Assembly: GCA_026770585.1 (NCBI GenBank)
Contig: MU646418.1
Span: 492,985-512,925 of the forward strand
Direction of reading: 5' to 3'
From: Baffinella frigidus
Lineage: Eukaryota; Cryptophyceae; Cryptomonadales; Baffinellaceae
DNA: 19,941 nt
Shown: positions 1 through 8,626 of the stretch, one piece after another
Layout: the number at the start of each line of letters is the position of its first letter
Numbering within the stretch: position 1 is the stretch's first letter
The notes under the pieces: model-generated
Database searches by the model: none
Told to the model about the DNA's origin: nothing
What the model saw: the letters and a program-made list of their open reading frames with translations, nothing else
Program-made: the position numbers and the translations under genes

Positions 1-6
1 GTACCT

Positions 7-330
7 CCAAGGGATTTTGAATAACCCCTAAACGATAACACCTAGGACCCTACGGTAGGAAACCCGTAGGGACATGGGGGGGGGGGGGTCGGATAAGGTA
101 CCAGAAACAGGCTTAGATTTGAACATATTTTCTCTTCGTAGCCCCCAGCCTGGGTTCCACACCTAAAATTGCAGGAACTGCAGTCCTGTTTTGGAGTGGC
201 TGATTTTCGGGCGCTGAGAGCCCGAGTTTCCGTTACCTTATCCATAGAAACCCCTCTATGTCCCTATGGTTTGCCTACTGTAGGGTCCTACGTCTTATCG
301 CGTCTTAAGGGGTTATTCTAAATCCCTTGG
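7..330. mobile_element. 324-bp element with ~80-bp terminal inverted repeats, carrying an exon-edge copy
   Basis: The left arm, from CCAAGGGATTTTGAATAACC (7) to about 86, matches the reverse complement of 330 to about 248, with small gaps. Both arms include AGGACCCTACxGTAGG and a TAGGGACAT block. The inside has no transposase. It contains a copy (149-203) of the 3' edge of NPC1 exon 6. It sits in NPC1 intron 6 about 30 nt past the donor. No clear target-site duplication is visible, in part because the left end is at the window edge. Confidence 0.6.
149..203 (-). pseudogene. Partial copy of NPC1 exon 6 (3' edge plus donor flank)
   Basis: 55 nt matching 346-400 at 50 positions. On the minus strand it reads SHSKT-LQFLQF like the true exon, but TTCCAG before the donor has become TTTTAG, an in-frame stop. 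It lies within the inverted-repeat element at 7-330. Confidence 0.85.
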
Positions 331-359
331 AAGTCCGCTTTGTGGCCTGGGTTCCACAC

Positions 360-446
360 CTGGAATTGCAGGAACTGCAAGCCGGTTTTGGAGTGGCTGA
401 AAAGGAGGTCCATCGCACGCTCCCCCGTGGCCGAGACTGTCACATC
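360..446 (-). CDS. NPC1: NPC1 exon 6
   Basis: 29 codons, phase 0 to 0, acceptor TGGCAG and donor GTGTGGAACC. It encodes DVTVSATGERAMDLLFSHSK then TGLQFLQFQ, continuing SCK of exon 5 as SCK-DV, the usual NPC1 order, and resembling the D-V-x-F-S-A-T-x-x-x-x-M-D-L-L-F block of protist NPC1s. The following exon is outside the window. Confidence 0.83.
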
Positions 447-1211
447 CTGCCAGGGGGCACGCTTTGTGTGTCACTCACACCTGTCCACTTTTGGGGCTGT
501 TGCCCCTCCCACACACACAGGGGTCAGACGTCCTGGCGATGAATCGCCTTCATCCTGCAGAGGGGCACACCTCTGTCAGGCAATTCATTGGCAACGGCTT
601 GAAGCCATGTGTTGTCTGAGAGGCCTTGCAAAGCTCTTGTGTTGAAACACAGGGTCAGAGGCCCCGGCGATGAGTCACGTTATGTGATGTTTTCGGGGGG
701 GGGGCGGGTGCACGGTGACGGCACAGGCCATGATTCGTACACCAGAAAACCGAAAACGCAGGAAACCGCATACGTGAGGGAACCGCATGCACGAGGAACC
801 CGCAAGTGTATTCAACAATCCTGTGGAGCATCGAACAAAGCAGCTGGCCGTAGGGAAACCTCCTGGTTCAGGTTCTAGAGCTTCGGGTTCAGACCTTGCA
901 CGAGTCGAAGAGAGCGTTGACGTAATGAGCGTCTACGCGCACGCGAATCTCCTGCACGGCCGCGACCCCCCGCGTGGCTGACGGCGAGCCTCCGCACCCT
1001 GCGCCCGGGAGGCCGGTCCATCACGTCCGTTACTGGGTGTACTTATCCCCCAACCCGTGCTAGATGGTGTATTTATCTGTATCACGACTGTATCACGTCC
1101 GTCTACGTGCACGCGAATCTCCTGCACTGCCGGGACCCCCCGCGTGGCTGACGGCGAGCCTCCGCACCCTGCGGGGGTCGTGTGCATCGGTCTCTCTCTC
1201 ACACACACACA

Positions 1212-1242
<31 letters not shown>

Positions 1243-1775
1243 CCTCCCTCCCTCCCTCACACACACACACACTCTCTCTATTTCTCTCTCTCTCTCTTCA
1301 TCTCTCGCAACACGTCTCGCTCTCTCCATTCATCAACTTCAGGGTGTAGGGTTCATTTACGGGAGACCGCGTTCGTGCATATAGCAATTTCTCTTTGGTC
1401 GATTGTTTTGTGGCCACATGTGCTGTTGAATGGAGGCGTGGACCCTCCACTCTCAAGTTGTTGAATGAGGGGAGAGACTTGTTGGTCAATGGAGGGAGAG
1501 GCGTGTTGTTGAACGGGGGGAGAGACGTGGTGGTGAATGGAGAGAGAGCGAGACGTGTTGGTGAATGGAGAGAGACCCTGGTTTCGGGAGGCTGGCGGTC
1601 TCTGCTGTCTGCCCACTCTAGGTGGCGGTCTCTTCTGTGAACTCTGCTCCCGGGAGGCCCAACAGCGATGGAGAGAGATGGCGTGAATAGAAAGCCAGAG
1701 ACTGGAGGAAGAGAATGGAGAGAGAGAGAGAGAGAGAGAGAATGGAGATCGAAAGAATGGAGAAAGAGAGAGAGA

Positions 1776-1812
<37 letters not shown>

Positions 1813-4498
1813 AAAATGGAAACAGAGAGCGAATGGAGAGAAAGAGAGAGAATGGACAGAGTGAGAATGGACAGAGAGAATGGACAGAGAGAGACCGAGG
1901 GGGGGAAGAGAATGAAGAGGGAGAGAACGGAGAGAGATGGAGAATTGTAGATAGAGCAGCATTGATAACAACATGGCCAAGATACGTCCTCCTCCACAAA
2001 AGCCAGGTTTGAGCATGGGAGACGCGATACGTGACAAACAGGCTCAACGCCGCGCAGCTCACACGAGCCCCTTAGGCACGAGTGCGGTCCACCAAAATTC
2101 ATGAGGCTGACAAGTTTGCGCATGGTATGCAGAAACCTGGTGGCTTCGCGGTGTTCGCGGCGGGGAAGGTATCGAGAGAACAGTTGGCTGCCTTTGACAC
2201 GGTCGCGAAGGTGCCCTGCCGCGTTTACGGTTCACTGTTCACGGTTCCGCTGTCGAGCGAACACGGCACATGTAAGACAGTCAGGATCGAAAAACGACCT
2301 TGGCTTCAGGTCAAAGTTTATAAAAAAAATCAGGTGTTCCTTCCTCGCTCGACACCGGACGGGTTGACCCTGGCGGTAGGATGCTTGCCGCGCGAGAATG
2401 ATAGCATGTGCGCGAAAGGCGGCATTTAGCAAGACACCCCGTGTACACAGAAAGCCGTTTGACCAAAGAAACTCTTTCCCTCCTTGCTAGTTGAGAGAGG
2501 CCAAGTGCCTGATTCTGCGAGCGAGTTGAGTGGTTGTGCGAGCGAGTTGGGTGCGGTCCAAGGCACTAACTTCTCTCACGAGTCGCGTCAAGGCAACACA
2601 CCCCAAACCCTAAACCTGACACCCGAACCCCGAAACCCGTAAGCCGTAACCCGAAATTCTCACTACCCGGGAGGGCTGTTCGTCTTATCCAGGTAACCGC
2701 GTGCTCCTCCAGCACGGCTGTCTTAAAGAAAAGTCAACTATTTCCCAGTATTGTCTCCAAAAGTCAACGATTCCCGTACAAATATTACAAATACTTTGGG
2801 GCGTTTTAAAAGGGTTAGACCTCCCTCATATTACGCCTCATTCGTAGACAAGACTGATGGTTCGGACAGGGACTTGGCCCGGAAGTGTCTCGGACACACC
2901 AGTCTTACCCACGAACGGGTGTGTTCTCCCATGTTCTCGGGACGAGACCAGTGTGCGCAGCAAGGCATATCACGGGCTATCACGGGCATGTCACGGGCGT
3001 ATCAAACGCACCTGGGAAGGGGAGCAGGTGAAAGTGCACCACAGGCGGCGAAAGTTGTCCCAGCAAGCTGGGCACGACCCGAGGATCCCTTGCGCCCTGT
3101 TCACCAGAAATGTCACCACAACCCGGGAAAACGGTTAACTATCACCAGAAGCCTAGACGGTTGGTTGACCAACACCAGAATCTTACGCGGTTAACCAACA
3201 CCAGAACCCTAGTCGGTTAACCAACGCCAGCACCCGGGAAACGGTTAGCCAACACCGGAACCCGAGAAACGATTAACCAACACCAGAACCATTGGCGGTT
3301 AACCAACACAAGAATCCTAGGCGGTTAACCAATACGAGAACCCAGGAAACAGTTAACCAACACCTGAACCAGGGAAACGGTCAACCAACCCCGGGACCCT
3401 AGACGAGTGACCAACACCAGAACCCAGACGGTGAACCAACCCGCGGCCTGTCCGCCAGCGCCTTACGACTTTTGACGAACCTCATAGGCTAACGGCCTGA
3501 AAATGGGGTAGTTAGGCATACGGCATTGCCTACGACCTCCCACCGTAGGCCGAGGGATCCCAGGACCAAAAAGTCTCGGCCTACGGTAGGAGGTCCTAGG
3601 CAATGCCGTAAGCCTAACTACCCCATTTTTAGGCCGTTACCCTATTAAACCCGGGCAGGTGTTTTTCTGGCCAGGGCGGCAGCTCATCTGGGGCAGGCGG
3701 GTTTCACATCTGCTGGCCGCGCAAACAATCCCAACGATTCTAAAAGTTGACCGAGTAGCAGCATCGTCCACGTTTGGCGTTGTTTTCTTGTGGTGGTGTG
3801 GCCAACATATGTGAACACCGCTCCCAGCAACCCGGGCAGGTTTCGCACTGGCCAGGGCAGTAGCTAATCGCGGCATGCTCACCACCAGTGAAATCCTTGA
3901 TCTGTTTTGCACCAGGGCAAGCATTAATCCGAGAAGGAAGAGCACGGGGGAAAAATCGTTATTCGTTCGGGAAGGCTTCTACCCCCCCCAAAATGTGTGA
4001 ACAGTTTGGTTCCAGGGCAGTAACTCATCTGGGCAGGCGTCCACGCCAGGGCAGAAGTGGGGATTTCAGATAGAGGTCGATTTTAAGCGTGTGTGGCAAA
4101 TTCGATGTGGCATTTGAGCCACTCTTGGAAACTGCGACGTTCCAGGTCACTACCCCCACACAATAATTGGTTTGTGTGCCACGAAACACTTTTCGCACGA
4201 ACCGTTGCGTTTGAAATTGCCTTCCATGCCCTGGCGTGTCAAACCAGAAACATGCGCGTGATGGGTCACGCCAGACAAACGGGGGGCCCGTTCCTGTTGA
4301 GCTGCGTCGCGAGGAAGTCGAGCTGGCCCTCGGAGCAGCACACCAAGTCTGACGTCGAAAACACCCCCGGGCAGATCCGGGCGATCCCCGGCGCCACGTC
4401 TGAGGCCTGCCGTCCAGGTGCGGGGTTTGCTCGAGGGCTCGTTCATTCTGCTCCCGGTCAACGACGCAGAGAGATAGCGCCAATGGAAAGACTGAGAC

Positions 4499-4541
<43 letters not shown>

Positions 4542-5557
4542 GAGAGTGAGATTGGAGAGCGAAAGAATGGAGAGAGAGAGAGTGGAGAGAGTGAGATTGG
4601 AGAGCCAAAGAATGGAGAGAGGGATAAAATGGAGATAGATAGAGAGTGGAGAGAGAGAGAGAATGTTGAGAGTTGGCTGAAAACACCCCCGGGTAGATCC
4701 GGGCGATCCCCGGCGCCACGTCTGCGGCCTGCCGTCCGGGTCAAGGGTTGGAGGCTTAGGGCGTATGGTGTATGGTTTAGGGTTGAGGTTTTACGGTTTG
4801 GGGCGTAGGTTTTAGGGGTTGGGGGTTAGGGTTGAGGGTTGAGGGTTTAGGGTTTAGGGGTGAAGTTTAGGGGGTCAACACGCGGCAGGTGAGCCGGCAA
4901 AGGAGCCGCCACTCGGGGGAGCTCCACGCGCGGGGGGGGGGGGGGGTTGTGTTTACACAGCTCCTTTTTTGCGCGGGAGGTGGCTCGGTGGGAAAGCCGA
5001 CAAACAACGTTGGTTTCAACAAAGTTTGTCACACTCCCTCCACCAGCCAGCCAGCAGAGTGGAAGCAAATCGCGTTTTCAATCCGTGTGATGTGTGCTGG
5101 AGATCGTCGGAGTCCGGGGACCTGTGGTTCAAATCAGAGGAAGTGGAAGACGGTTTGCTCCCACTTGAGGGCGGGTGGCTATGTTGCAGCACCCTTCGCT
5201 ACCGCCACATTTACGAAAAGCAGTCGACCAGTCAAGCCGGAGACGAACCCCTCGCCGGCTGAAGGGTGCCTCCGCTCGGACCTTTACGCCCGCGGTGGCG
5301 CTATTCGTGAGGCTCGGCGGCTGCACCTGCTTTGGGCCGCTGTCGTCCGCGGAGACAACGCAAGGTACCCCGTCCCCCGGGAACGGGCAGCGTGCGCTGC
5401 CGGCGCAACCCGGCGTTTCGACCGCGCAGTCGCACACCTTGTTCTGCACGCAGGTGTCCCGCATCGCGCAGAGCCCGCCCGATTGTCCCAACACCGCTGG
5501 GGCCAAGATCGCAAGGAGGAGCAAGCTGAGCGCTGCATTTTGGAACGACGAAGGCAT
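360..5557 (-). CDS. NPC1: NPC1-family sterol transporter, N-terminal six exons (3' part lies off the left edge)
   Basis: NPC1 proteins export sterol from the lysosome or vacuole lumen; their N-terminal luminal domain binds the sterol before membrane transfer (family knowledge). Exons on the minus strand are 5557-5369, 4406-4277, 3088-3012, 2215-2137, 998-895 and 446-360, giving about 222 residues. Seen in order: a signal peptide (PSSFQNAALSLLLLAILAPA), a GLCAMRDTC start of the mature domain, DVAPGIARICPGVF, VCCSEGQLDFL, LGSCPACWDNFRRLWC followed by TFTCSPSQ, an ATVSKA-like strand, AAVQEIRVRVDAHYV, LFDSCK and DVTVSATGERAMDLLF. Cysteine spacing (CC, CPAC, WC..TCS, SC) is that of the NPC1 N-terminal domain. 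Full-length members exceed 1,100 residues, so the sterol-sensing and transmembrane parts must lie further left. Phases match at every join, but the exon 2/3 boundary has alternatives. The gene is divergent from the sterol reductase starting at 9202. Introns hold exon-edge copies and repeats. Confidence 0.88.
447..894 (-). other. NPC1 intron 5: short repeats, weak exon-6 acceptor copy
   Basis: No gene. On the minus strand GTGTGCCCCTCTGCAGGATG (near 554-573) resembles the true exon 6 acceptor GCGTGCCCCCTGGCAGGATG. A degenerate repeat containing TCATCGCC and GTCTGACCC or CTCTGACCC occurs near 520-545 and 650-675. A G-run lies near 690-705. Confidence 0.4.
895..998 (-). CDS. NPC1: NPC1 exon 5
   Basis: Acceptor GCGCAG, phase 1 in and phase 0 out, donor GTCTGAACCC. 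It encodes CGGSPSATRGVAAVQEIRVR followed by VDAHYVNALFDSCK, matching the V-x-E-V/I-x-Y-x-V ... A-L-F-x-S-C-K-D-V strand and helix of NPC1. A copy of its first 73 nt, with acceptor, lies upstream in the intron at 1101-1173, but diverges before NALFDSC and is not the functional exon. Confidence 0.85.
1101..1173 (-). pseudogene. Partial copy of NPC1 exon 5 (5' edge plus acceptor)
   Basis: 73 nt nearly identical to 931-1003, including the CGCAGGG acceptor. It reads CGGSPSATRGVPAVQEIRVH in the exon 5 frame, then diverges before HYVNALFDSC. It lies upstream of the true exon in intron 4. Confidence 0.9.
1193..1330. repeat. CT/CA microsatellite
   Basis: Plus strand CTCTCT with CACACA and CCTCCCTCC interruptions. 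The GA tract further right (1680-1960) is its complement, so the two could pair in an intron 4 transcript. No coding. Confidence 0.9.
1480..1965. repeat. GA-rich tract with GAATGGAGAGA units
   Basis: Long purine tract on the plus strand (CT-rich in the NPC1 sense), including a short GCGCGC run near 1779. Units of the type GAATGGAGAGAGA recur. The long frames through it (Ser/Leu- or Arg/Glu-rich) are repeat artefacts. Confidence 0.9.
2137..2215 (-). CDS. NPC1: NPC1 exon 4
   Basis: Acceptor GCGGCAG then 26 codons (GTFATVSKAANCSLDTFPAA and a short tail), donor GTTTCTGCAT, phase 0 to 1. It supplies exactly the phase change needed between exon 3 (ends phase 0) and exon 5 (starts phase 1). It also fills the position where NPC1 relatives have the F-x-x-V-T/S strand and glycosylated linker; NCS is a potential N-glycosylation site. 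Family similarity is weaker than for its neighbours. Confidence 0.65.
2216..3011 (-). other. NPC1 intron 3
   Basis: Between exons 3 and 4. It contains a four-fold ATCACGGGC-type repeat (2969-3001) next to the exon 3 donor, a C-rich CCCxAAACCC stretch (2600-2655), and a CTGCGAGCGAGTTG-type duplication (2515-2550). A 115-codon plus-strand frame (2082-2429) overlaps part of it; I see no family in it. Confidence 0.5.
3012..3088 (-). CDS. NPC1: NPC1 exon 3
   Basis: Encodes ILGSCPACWDNFRRLWC and TFTCSPSQ, the most conserved stretch of the NPC1 N-terminal domain (C-P-x-C-x-x-N-F ... C-x-x-T-C-S-P). It ends in phase 0 at donor GTGCGTTTGA. The acceptor is either AAG at 3091-3089 (exon from 3088, phase 1) or CAG at 3099-3097 (exon from 3096, phase 2, four extra residues). 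A 12-copy minisatellite starts a few tens of bases upstream. Confidence 0.88.
3119..3445. repeat. Minisatellite, about 12 copies of a 26-28-nt unit
   Basis: Unit approximately CGGTTAACCAACACCAGAAC followed by CCTAGA or CCGGGAAA. Two tail types (CCTAG and GGGAAA) are mixed along the array. It lies in NPC1 intron 2 directly upstream of exon 3. It has no spacers, so it is not a CRISPR array. Confidence 0.9.
3490..3639. mobile_element. 150-bp foldback element (two 64-nt near-perfect arms)
   Basis: Arms 3491-3554 and 3575-3638 are reverse complements at about 59 of 64 positions, with a 20-nt loop. Outer ends are T-AACGGCC and GGCCGTT-A, so the element could be flanked by TA. It contains the CTACGGTAGG and TAGGACC motifs also found in the 7-330 element. 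No coding capacity; a MITE-like insertion is the likely origin. Confidence 0.75.
3645..4060. repeat. Degenerate tandem repeat with CCAGGGCAG/GGGCAGG units
   Basis: NPC1 intron 2. Motifs of the form CCCGGGCAGGT, TGGCCAGGGCxGTAGCTxAT and CATCTGGGCAGGCG recur near 3650-3705, 3830-3885 and 4008-4055, with a weaker one at 3910. On the minus strand one copy (3830-3875) reads CPGC-W like exon 3 (TGCCCGGGTTGCTGGGA against TGCCCAGCTTGCTGGGA), which may be another exon-edge copy. Confidence 0.5.
4277..4406 (-). CDS. NPC1: NPC1 exon 2
   Basis: Acceptor GGCAG before 4406, phase 0, continuing exon 1. It encodes ASDVAPGIARICPGVFSTSD, then LVCCSEGQLDFLATQLNRN. The VCC-S/T-E-x-Q core is diagnostic of the NPC1 N-terminal domain. 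The 3' end is uncertain. GT at 4276 (phase 1) pairs with the AAG acceptor of exon 3 at 3089. GT at 4280 (phase 0) and 4269 (phase 2) are alternatives, the last pairing with the CAG at 3097. The first choice gives the spacing nearest to relatives. A near-identical copy of the 5' edge lies upstream at 4680-4741. Confidence 0.85.
4490..4672. repeat. GA microsatellite with GATTGGAGAG/GAATGGAGAG units
   Basis: Purine-rich tract lying between the real 5' edge of NPC1 exon 2 and its upstream copy. It forms the spacer of that duplication. Confidence 0.9.
4680..4741 (-). pseudogene. Partial copy of NPC1 exon 2 (5' edge plus acceptor)
   Basis: 62 nt matching 4358-4419 at about 59 positions. It keeps the GGCAG acceptor and reads DVAPGIARIYPGVFS before running into the CT-rich tract, so it lacks the VCCSEGQ core. 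Confidence 0.92.
4745..4868. repeat. Degenerate TTTAGGG-like array
   Basis: Variants of GGGTTTAGGG, GGTTGAGGG and GGGGTGTAGG. They are C-rich in the sense of NPC1 intron 1. Irregular and internal, so not a chromosome end. A G-run follows at 4932-4945. Confidence 0.85.
5369..5557 (-). CDS. NPC1: NPC1 exon 1: signal peptide and first cysteines
   Basis: 63 codons from ATG at 5557, ending in phase 0 at the donor GTACCTTGCG. The chosen start gives a compact signal peptide with the hydrophobic core ALSLLLLAILAPAVLG. In-frame ATGs further upstream at 5581, 5593 and 5632 would only add a charged leader, so the start is uncertain. After the likely cleavage site comes GLCAMRDTCVQNKVC and, near the end, CPFPGDG, matching the C-A-M-Y-x-x-C ... 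N-C-P-F start of NPC1 proteins. The open frame runs on past 5369 to about 5129, but that stretch loses all resemblance to the family and is read as intron. Confidence 0.85.
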
Positions 5558-5805
5558 CTGACGGCGTAAATGCGGTTCCATCGCGCGGCCCATCGTGATA
5601 CCACTGCCTTCGCCACCTTCCGCGGGTCTCACTTTCCGATAAGACCGACGGCGGCAACGCCGCGGAAGTGTCTTGACCGCGAAGAACAGGCGGAAATTTT
5701 CAGTCCGTACAGGTTGTGAGGGCTTTTGTTTTTACTCGCCCAGCGCTTTGCCGTTTTTTTGTATAAAAAAAAAGGACCTAGGCGTTTCGTTCCATCGGAG
5801 CAAGA

Positions 5806-5854
5806 AACGTGCGTGCTGCTGTATGACGTTCATTAAAGCTCCATAAGCTCCATA
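5806..5854 (+). repeat. 49-nt sequence, left member of an inverted pair
   Basis: It contains GCTGCTGTATGACGTTCATT followed by AAAGCTCCATAAGCTCCATA. The reverse complement of 8627-8675 matches it at 48 of 49 positions, while flanks match poorly. Confidence 0.9.
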
Positions 5855-5877
5855 AGGTCAATAAAATGCTTTCTCTG

Positions 5878-5969
5878 CTAAAGGATCTCTGCAGTCCTTT
5901 CTACGGAAGGGCGTGGCGTTGGGCTATGTTGGGAGAAATTAAAACCTGAAGGACCTATATGGACCTAAA
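5878..5969 (+). repeat. Dispersed repeat family, copy 1
   Basis: Shares GTCGTTGGGCxATGTTGGGA-type sequence, AAATTxAAAxCT and AGGACCTA with 7198-7285. A weaker relative is 6297-6372 (CCTATGTTGGGAG...AACTTAAAGGA), with a fragment at 6461-6500. Confidence 0.75.
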
Positions 5970-6011
5970 TAAGTGTATTACCGTTCTCGCCTCCTACACG
6001 AACACGTCTTC

Positions 6012-6111
6012 CTGGAGAGCGTAATCTGGGGGTCCGTACTGCAAAGTTGTAGCCCTCGAAATTCTAAGAAACTTGTCCATTGGAACCCCTAGGTTACGCT
6101 CTCCAGGGGAC
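6012..6111. repeat. Inverted repeat, ~25-nt arms
   Basis: CCTGGAGAGCGTAATCTGGG (from 6012) is complementary to TTACGCTCTCCAGG (ending near 6111). About 100 bp overall, possibly a small foldback insertion. Confidence 0.7.
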
Positions 6112-6509
6112 GAGATAAACGGGATGCGGCGAGCTTTAGGGTTCCGAGGCGGGCCCGTCGGAACCCCTGTGGGACGTTCAAGACTGTAACTCTTGACCCA
6201 GAGGGCCGATTTCCCTCTTCTCGTCGGTTCTGGAATCCCCAGGATGCCCTCTTCAAACCCTTGGAAGGAATGCACCGGGGTCTTGATGCGATCAGAAAGG
6301 AAGCACGGCGTTTTTTGCAAAACCAGTTCGAGTGTCCGCCTATGTTGGGAGTTAAAAGAACTTAAAGGATTTGAGACGGGGAGATGACTTTTTCAAACGC
6401 CCTCAAATCTCCAACAGCTCAACAGCCCTTCGCAAGGATCTAAACGGAAGCAGGGCCATTCTGCGGATCCTTTCGGGCGGGGTGTCCGCCTATGGTGAGA
6501 GCATTCAAA

Positions 6510-6538
6510 CTCTAGCCTCGACCAACTTGAGGCTAGAG
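6510..6538. repeat. Perfect 10-bp hairpin
   Basis: CTCTAGCCTC, a 9-nt loop, GAGGCTAGAG. No T-run follows; function unknown. Confidence 0.85.
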
Positions 6539-6889
6539 CTTGGGCCATTTCCCTTGTCCTTCTATTTTCCGTGGTACAAAATGTCAAAATTTGAGGAAAT
6601 TCAGGCTAATATTCGATTTTCCAAAAAGACACTCACTGTCAGAACCAGTCAAACAAATTGTATTGCAGACCGCCTCGGGATTTAAAAGATTGGAATTCGT
6701 TGGCGCTACTATTTCCATTCTTTTGTGATGCAAGTAGCGATTCAAAAACATGGCTGGGTCTTTTTGTAAGAGTTTTGCCTTTCATTGTGTGTAATTAATG
6801 TTTTTAGATTCAGACTTTAAATTTCCTCTCAGACACTTACATGTGCGGGTTCAGGGTGTATCAGTTGGGTTCAGAGTTGGTCAAGGATT

Positions 6890-7022
6890 TAAGGTCTAGG
6901 GTTTAGGTTTTCGAGTTTTGGGTTTCGGGTTTCGGGTTTCGGGTTTCTGGTTGAGGGTTCAGGGTTCAGGGTTCAGGGTTTAGAAATGAGGGTTTAGGGT
7001 TTAGGGTTTAGGGTTTAGAATT
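6890..7022. repeat. Degenerate TTTAGGG/TTTCGGG array
   Basis: GGGTTTCGGGTTTCGGG, GGGTTCAGGGTTCAGGG and GGGTTTAGGG runs, ending before a unique stretch at 7025. Confidence 0.9.
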
Positions 7023-7197
7023 TAGGATTGGAGCTCTTATGCGATTAACCATGGGGTACCATATGGTCCGTCAGCCGACTTGGGTTCTGATGTGCGTGCG
7101 AGCGCGATTCCATTTTGAAAGTAATTCAACACCCCATGAAAATCACCCTCTATGTCCTCTTCACAAGCCTCTGCTTGATACGATCCGAAAGCAACAA

Positions 7198-7285
7198 TGC
7201 TTTGTGCAGATCCTTTTTAAGGAAGGACGTGTCGTTGGGCCATGTTGGGAGAAATTGAAATCTAGAAGACCTAAAGGACCTTGGG
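7198..7285 (+). repeat. Dispersed repeat family, copy 2
   Basis: Direct-repeat partner of 5878-5969; similarity also reaches upstream (CCTCTTCA..., TTGATxCGATCxGAAAG) to the region before 6297, suggesting repeated insertion or segmental duplication of one noncoding element. Confidence 0.75.
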
Positions 7286-7435
7286 TTTAAGGTTTTGGGT
7301 TTAAAGTTTGGGGTTTAAGGTTTAAAGTTTTGGGTTTTAGAGTTTAAGATTCAGGATTTAGGCTGTAGGCTTTAGGCCTCAAGCTTCGGGGTTTAGGGGT
7401 TTAGGGATTAGGGTTTAGGATTTGGGGTCTAGCGT
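7284..7435. repeat. Degenerate GGGTTTAAGG/GGGTTTAGGG array
   Basis: TTTAAGGTTTTGGG-type variants, more degraded than the 6890-7022 array. Confidence 0.85.
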
Positions 7436-7548
7436 CAGGCTTTATGGTTTCTTGTCTGGGAAGCAAGTCACTTTGTACCACGTTCCCCATCATCGACATA
7501 CTGTATGTGGTATGATAAAACCATTGCGGAATAGCCACGGGGTAAATT

Positions 7549-7608
7549 CAGTCGGCTCCCTGAAGAAGCCGACTGGAGCTGGATTGGCTAACCGATCTGA
7601 GGATCGGT
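7549..7608. repeat. Two adjacent perfect hairpins
   Basis: CAGTCGGCT/AGCCGACTG (7549-7557 with 7567-7575) and ACCGATC/GATCGGT (7591-7597 with 7602-7608). Considered as part of a tRNA or small RNA, but no cloverleaf fits. Confidence 0.75.
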
Positions 7609-8275
7609 CAAACAATCTGACGCCTCCCTTTTCTGGAACCCAGGGGGATGACAGGTCTATCGATGAGGTAAGATTATGTGGTTTGGTTGTTGTTGATTAT
7701 CGATATTGATGCAATTATCAGTGACCAGTAACTCCACATCGTGAACCTACCAAGCCTCTTCTTCTTCTTCGTCGTTTAAACCATCTGCCTCAATCTTCGG
7801 GGAGCGTCCCTCGGAGACAAACTGAGAGGGGTATAGCATGGACCGATCATAGTCTGGTAATGGCACGGGTTAGGCAATAACGGCGAAACCTCTTTCATAA
7901 ATTCAGTAATCAGTAATCAGGCTGCCTTTCCACCCCAGAAACCCTAAATAATGATCCATACACCCTACACCGGGCCCATCCCGCTTGAAGTTAACTGAGA
8001 CACTTTTGTGACAGCAGGTAAAAGAGGGAGAGTTGCTTTTGTCAAGAGGAAACGCACACCGAGACCCACTTGAGGACTACATGTATCTAGAAACCTTTCT
8101 TGAAGCCGCCACTCGACCCCCCGCACCATCCGCGGGGCCACGCAGACAGCAGGAGGGAAATGCGAGGTTTATTGAGTTGACAGACACGACTGCTTCACGG
8201 GGGAGAGGTGGAGCAGCACCGACCTGTATTGTCATTTTTTTGGACCACCTCTCCTCTAAAAACAACGAAAATGTT

Positions 8276-8331
8276 GCTCGCGCTAAGTCACTACGCGGTC
8301 CTTACGTGGCTCGTGCTAAGTTACGACGCGG
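8276..8331. repeat. Tandem duplication, 23-nt unit with spacer
   Basis: GCTCGCGCTAAGTCACTACG (8276) and GCTCGTGCTAAGTTACGACG (8309). Confidence 0.8.
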
Positions 8332-8409
8332 ACAAGGGCTCAAACTGTGCCTTGAAAGTCTCCGACGCAGCCAGCCAAACGAAGTGAATCAATTCGGGGC
8401 AGCACATGT

Positions 8410-8443
8410 AGGACCTACGTAGGTCCTGCGTACGAGGCTCGTA
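8410..8443. repeat. Perfect 18-nt palindrome next to a second one
   Basis: AGGACCTACGTAGGTCCT (8410-8427), followed by GTACGAG-G-CTCGTAC. The TAGGACC and CTACG vocabulary is shared with the foldback elements at 7-330 and 3490-3639. Confidence 0.85.
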
Positions 8444-8626
8444 CATGGAGAGTGGTAGGATCCTACGTCCTTTAGGTCCTAGAGTTTTCCGTTATTTCCC
8501 AGAAAGCCTCACAAATGGTTTGTGGCAGAAACAGGTTGATGGCAAACCTGTTGTTTTCACTGTTTTTTTCAACGAGGGACCCGTATGATGACATAGGACC
8601 CCAGGACGGTCCTAACGGTAGGGACC

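Noticed and set aside
1298-2123. Long Ser/Leu-rich minus-strand frames (about 255 codons)
   Set aside because: Produced by CT/GA microsatellites, which stay open in several frames.
2082-2429. 115-codon plus-strand frame in NPC1 introns 3-4
   Set aside because: No recognisable motif, overlaps NPC1 exon 4 on the other strand, and no supporting splice or start context.
3119-3445. CRISPR-like array
   Set aside because: Units are contiguous 26-28-mers without unique spacers, in a eukaryotic intron.
7549-7608. tRNA or small structured RNA
   Set aside because: Two independent hairpins only; no acceptor stem, anticodon arm or conserved T-loop.
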